From CAYOUV01 sp963790075 (lineage in GTDB: Bacteria > Chloroflexota > Anaerolineae > Anaerolineales > Villigracilaceae), in contig CAWBNG010000006.1 of NCBI GenBank assembly GCA_963790075.1, positions 1 to 28,337 on the forward strand: a DNA stretch of 28,337 nucleotides, in the 5' to 3' direction. The stretch's first letter is position 1; each line of letters opens with the position of its first letter. The notes below the pieces were generated by a model that did no database searches, was not told the DNA's origin, and was given only the letters and a program-made list of their open reading frames with translations. The position numbers were made by a program, and so were the translations under genes. Of this stretch, positions 25,322 through 28,337 are shown piece after piece.

Positions 25322-25588
25322 ATGGCCGACATACCTGTTACGATCGTTCTCCCCTCGGGAGGCACCCGCAATGCGGAGGTGCCGGGCGATGTATCCGTGA
25401 AGGAACTGCTCCCAGAGCTGACCACTTCTCTGGAACTTCCCACCACAGGCCCGGATGGACGTCCTATGTCTTACCGGCTGGATAGCAAGGCTCTGGGTCG
25501 CGAACTCAATGAGGAAGAGACCCTGGAAGATGCCGGCATCCCGGAAGGCGACCGCCTGATGATGACCGCCGACGTGACCGCAGGGTAA
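25322..25588 (+). CDS. free ubiquitin-like protein (YukD-like), C-terminal glycine
   Basis: An 88-residue beta-grasp protein of YukD/EsaB type: VTIVLPSGGTRNAEVPGDVSVKELLPELT..., then YRLDSKALGREL and GDRLMMTADVTAG, with the stop directly after Gly88. It aligns without gaps to residues 1-88 of the E2 fusion with 65 of 88 positions identical (74%). A free C-terminal Gly is what E1 enzymes adenylate, so no processing is needed. A strong ribosome site (AAGGAGTAAGTC) suggests high expression. YukD proteins are known as small partners of type VII secretion; here the neighbours are E1, E2, RING and JAB, so a modifier role is more likely. Confidence 0.9.
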   Translation: MADIPVTIVLPSGGTRNAEVPGDVSVKELLPELTTSLELPTTGPDGRPMSYRLDSKALGRELNEEETLEDAGIPEGDRLMMTADVTAG

Positions 25589-25606
25589 CGATCCCCGACC
25601 CTACCC

Positions 25607-25634
25607 GGACCGCCTCGAGAAATTGAGGCGGTCC
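25607..25634. terminator. 10-bp perfect hairpin between UBL and JAB genes
   Basis: GGACCGCCTC (25607-25616) pairs with GAGGCGGTCC (25625-25634) with an eight-base loop. No T tract follows, so it may be a partial terminator, an RNA-stabilising stem, or a processing site that keeps UBL mRNA high relative to the protease. Confidence 0.5.
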
Positions 25635-25663
25635 AGGCTCCCCACATTTGGTGACCAATTCTC

Positions 25664-26323
25664 ATGTCTTCCCTCGGCATCCGTCTCACTCCAACTGAAA
25701 CGCTTCAGCCTGAAGCTGCTCCCAGACCATTGGGGACCGCGCTGCGCTGGCATTCTCCTTTTGACGCCGAAGAGCGCCACCCCTCGGTGTCGGTCTTCTT
25801 CACCCACTCGGCTTATATTCGAGTTTGTGTCTACACCTGTGTCGACACTACCAATGAGGTGGGAGGCGCCTTGATCGGCCAATGGTGCCAGGATCAGGAA
25901 AGCGGCCAGCAGTTTGTGGTGGTGCAGCACGCGCTGCCAGCGCGCTTTACCCGCCAGAGCAGTGTCTATTTGACCTTCACCCAGGATACGCTGGTCGATC
26001 TCCACGACCAGCTGGAAAAGCGCTTTCCGAACGAGAAAATCGTGGGTTGGTATCACACCCATCCACGCATGGGCATCTTCCTGTCGCATTATGACACCTT
26101 CCTGCACAAGAACTTTTTTCCCGAACCCTGGCAGGTAGCCCTGGTGATCGAGCCTTATTCTTCCCAGGGCGGTTTCTTCATCCGCCAGGCAGATGGCAGC
26201 TTCGACCCGACCCGTTATTTTGGTTTTTACGAGATGGATGCGGCTTCCGGCCACAGCATCGTCCGCTGGCAAAATTTACATCAGGATGCGCATGGTCCTG
26301 AAGGAGATAAATCCAATGAATAG
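25664..26323 (+). CDS. JAB/JAMM-domain metalloprotease (deubiquitinase-like)
   Basis: JAB1/MPN proteases are zinc enzymes; RPN11 and similar members remove ubiquitin from targets. The 219-residue protein has every active-site residue: E65 in NEVGGALIG, H131 and H133 in WYHTHPRMGIFLSHYD, S141 and D144. The domain covers about residues 42-195. The start at 25664 has no strong ribosome site, so expression may be low compared with the UBL. Its likely jobs, by inference, are to remove the UBL from targets and perhaps to cut after Gly88 of the UBL-E2 fusion. The next gene overlaps its end by eight bases. Confidence 0.92.
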   Translation: MSSLGIRLTPTETLQPEAAPRPLGTALRWHSPFDAEERHPSVSVFFTHSAYIRVCVYTCVDTTNEVGGALIGQWCQDQESGQQFVVVQHALPARFTRQSSVYLTFTQDTLVDLHDQLEKRFPNEKIVGWYHTHPRMGIFLSHYDTFLHKNFFPEPWQVALVIEPYSSQGGFFIRQADGSFDPTRYFGFYEMDAASGHSIVRWQNLHQDAHGPEGDKSNE

Positions 26324-27172
26324 ACGTATGAGCACCTATTATTACGCCTTGCTTGGTGCGCTCGGAGGGTTGATCGGCTGGCAGGTCAGCGACCTACTGG
26401 GACTGTCGTTCGCCTCCAACCTTTACCTGAGCGAGATCGTGGTTGGCGCGCTGGTCGGATTGAGTATCGGTTTGCTGATTGGTCTGACAGAGGGTGTCCT
26501 GACCCGTAATGGGGTCCAGGCGCTCAAATCTGGCCTGTTCAGCGGTCTGTTGGGGCTGATCGCCGGTGCGATCGGTTTGCCGTTGAGCGAATTCCTGTTC
26601 CAATCGGTCGGCGCCGGAATTTTGGGCCGCGCTCTGGGGTGGGGTGTTTTCGGCCTGTTAATCGGTTTGGCCGAGGGCGTGGTCGGCAAGTCCCAAGCCT
26701 GGAAGGGGATGCTGGGCGGGCTGATCGGAGGCGCTATCGGCGGCGTGCTGCTCGAGTTGGCTCACACCTGGCTCAAGGATCCGCTGGTTGGCAAGGCGGC
26801 CGGCTTGGTGTTGCTGGGCGCTTCGGTCGGAGCCTTCATTTCGCTGATCGTGGTGCTGCTCTCGCGTGCCTGGCTGGAAGTCGTTTCCGGCAAGCTCAAA
26901 GGCACCGAATTCATCCTGGACAAGTTCATGCGTGCCAGGGGACCGGCGGTAGCTATCGGTAGTTCGCCGCTTAAGTCGGAGATCGTGCTGCCGGATCCCG
27001 ATATCGCCCCCAGCACGCCATGTTGACCGGCGATGGCAAGCATTTCACCCTTAAGGATATGAGCCTGGCGGGGACCTTCGTCAACAATCCCAAGATCGAG
27101 TTGTCGCAGTTGACGAATAATCAGAAGATCCGCATGGGCAATACCGAGATGGTTTATCACGAAAAGAGGTAG
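26316..27172 (+). CDS. glycine-rich membrane protein with C-terminal FHA domain (one frameshift)
   Basis: After correcting one missing C in the C5 run at 27007-27011, the protein is 285 residues. Residues about 8-185 are glycine-rich TM helices with two related units, each with GLLIGLxEGV (about 47-95 and 108-152), suggesting an internal duplication. Residues about 193-285 are an FHA domain: SEIVLPDPDIAPQHAML, then TLKDMSLAGTFVNNPKIELSQL. FHA domains usually bind phosphothreonine. The usual Arg after the first Gly is Ser here (IGSSP) and the SxxH is APQH, so phosphopeptide binding may be weak. Without correction the frame stops at 27026. The start overlaps the JAB stop by eight bases (good GAAGGAG ribosome site), supporting coupling. 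Confidence 0.82.
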
Positions 27173-27174
27173 CC

Positions 27175-28274
27175 ATGCAATCAAATAAGTGGTCCCGTTT
27201 GGTTTTCTCACTCTTTCTGGTCCTGCTGACCGCGTTCGTGTGGCCACTGCAAAGCGCTCTGGCTCAGGATCAGGGACTGCAAATCCGCCTCACTCAGGTG
27301 GACAATTCCAACTTTCCCAGGTGACTGTTTATGTCTCGGTGACCAACGCTGCTGGCGAGCCGGTGGGCGTCAGCCCGGACCAGATCCAGCTCTACGAGAA
27401 CGGGCGATTAATACAGCTTCAGGACATCAGCGGAGGCGGCCAGGGTGATGTCGGACCGCTGACCACGCTGCTGGTGATCGACATCTCCGGGAGCATGAAC
27501 AATGGCGGCAAGTTGAAGGCTGCCAAGCAGGCGGCCACGGCTTACGTCGACAAAATGCGCCCAGGCGATCAGGCTGGCCTGATGACGTTCAATACCAAGG
27601 TAAATTACGTTCAACCGCTGACCACCGATCACCAGGTATTGGAAAGCGCGATTGATTCGCTCAAGGCGGAGGGGGATACGGCCATGTACGATGCCCTGGA
27701 CCAGGGTGTGCAGGTCCTGCAGGGTCTGCCGGGGCGCAAAGCCATCATTGCGCTGACCGACGGCCTGGACAATCGCAGCCAGGCCACTTCCGACCAGGTG
27801 ATCCAGACCATCGGGCCGAGTGGTCTGTCGATCTCGACCATCGGGCTGGGCGACCCTCAACAGGCTGGCAGCAACTTTGGTCTGGATGAAGCTGCTTTGA
27901 AATCGTTGGCCCAACAGGCGGGTGGCGTCTACGGGTTTGCCCAGGATCCCAACGCTCTGAGCGCGCTGTACGGGTTGTACGGACGCACCCTGCAGAGCGA
28001 ATACCGCCTGACCTACATTTCTCCCTCAACCCTGCGGGATGGCATCAATCGCAATCTGACCGTCTCGCTGACCGGACAAGCTGCCACCGCTGCTCAGGCG
28101 CAGGCCAATTACAACCCCGGCGGCGTATTGCCGGAAACATCCGGCCGGTCCTGGGTGCTGTTCGGCGGTATTTTGACTGGCTTGGTCGTGCTGCTGCTGA
28201 TCCCCAGCGGGATTGGCTTGGTCACCCGCGGCAAGTCGGGAAGCAAAAAGAAACCGCGCATCAAGTTGAAATAA
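27175..28274 (+). CDS. secreted/membrane VWA-domain protein (one frameshift)
   Basis: The corrected protein is 366 residues: a signal peptide (LVFSLFLVLLTAFVWPLQSALA, cut near residue 30), a beta-sandwich-like stretch, then a VWA domain (about 97-275) with a full metal site: D103-x-S105-x-S107 in DISGSM, T169 in GDTAMYD, and D196 in LTDG. A TM segment (about 328-350) and a short basic tail, KKKPRIKLK, end it, so the VWA domain faces outside. Without correction the first frame stops at 27322; one missing C at 27316-27318 restores it (NFP-QVTVYVSV). VWA domains bind proteins in a metal-dependent way. The ATG is two bases after the FHA stop. Confidence 0.87.
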
Positions 28275-28296
28275 ACAGCCCGACCTATTCAATATT

Positions 28297-28334
28297 AATC
28301 CCCTTCGTAAAAGACGATCCTTGCGAAGGGGATT
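28297..28334 (+). terminator. terminator hairpin at the end of the ubiquitin-like cluster
   Basis: AATCCCCTTCG (28297-28307) pairs with CGAAGGGGATT (28324-28334), 11 base pairs with a 16-base loop, 22 bases after the VWA stop. The window ends three bases later, so a T tract cannot be judged. If it is a terminator, the operon ends here. Confidence 0.6.
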
Positions 28335-28337
28335 GTT

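Noticed and set aside
26193..26315. Upstream extension of the FHA gene overlapping JAB
   Set aside because: The extension overlaps the JAB coding region in another frame; the ATG at 26316 follows GAAGGAG and gives a sensible membrane protein start.

Overview
This window looks like chromosomal DNA of an uncultured or draft-quality member of the Chloroflexota, probably Anaerolineae. That placement is inference from gene content: an RodZ-like protein with two HTH cassettes, a DUF4342 protein, Thr-Pro-rich membrane TPR proteins, YukD-like ubiquitin-like proteins, and moderately high GC with AT-rich intergenic patches. No rRNA, tRNA or CRISPR array was seen.

Left part (1-20.98 kb) is mostly housekeeping. 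It holds the lon N-terminal part (running off the left edge) behind folC; a HIT-family protein; a small membrane protein overlapping a DUF503 protein; a broken SDR gene; a tiny CxxC protein and murJ; a scar of two fused insertion-sequence remnants; a TPR membrane protein and a CopD-like membrane protein; a GT-C glycosyltransferase; rimO; a rodZ-like gene; rplI with a long acidic repeat tail; DUF4342; a rhomboid protease; a flavin/PNPOx-like protein; and a four-gene MacAB-like ABC export operon on the minus strand.

Right part (21.36-28.27 kb) is the striking region: a compact plus-strand ubiquitin-like conjugation cluster. In order it encodes a four-TM protein with a C-terminal RING-like finger (E3 candidate); an E1-like adenylating enzyme fused to an N-terminal GntR/FadR-type DNA-binding domain; a YukD-like ubiquitin-like domain fused to a canonical E2 (HPN motif and Cys); a free 88-residue ubiquitin-like protein ending in Gly; a JAB/JAMM metalloprotease with all active-site residues; a membrane FHA protein; and a secreted/membrane VWA protein. 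The E1 gene has its own promoter carrying a FadR-type palindrome (core TGGTCTGACCA) directly after the -10, which suggests that the E1 fusion represses its own operon. The E1, E2 and VWA proteins share an unusual basic C-terminal motif of the form P-[KR]-I-[KR]-L-K. The individual parts match families known from computational surveys of bacterial E1/E2/JAB/RING operons. The GntR-E1 fusion with a matching operator and the shared tail motif are the parts I do not recognise as described.

Several genes (lon, the SDR gene, the PNPOx-like gene, FHA, VWA) carry single-base indels, mostly in or beside short homopolymers, after which the family reading frame resumes. This pattern suggests sequence or assembly error rather than decay, except at the SDR gene and the IS scar, where real decay is possible.
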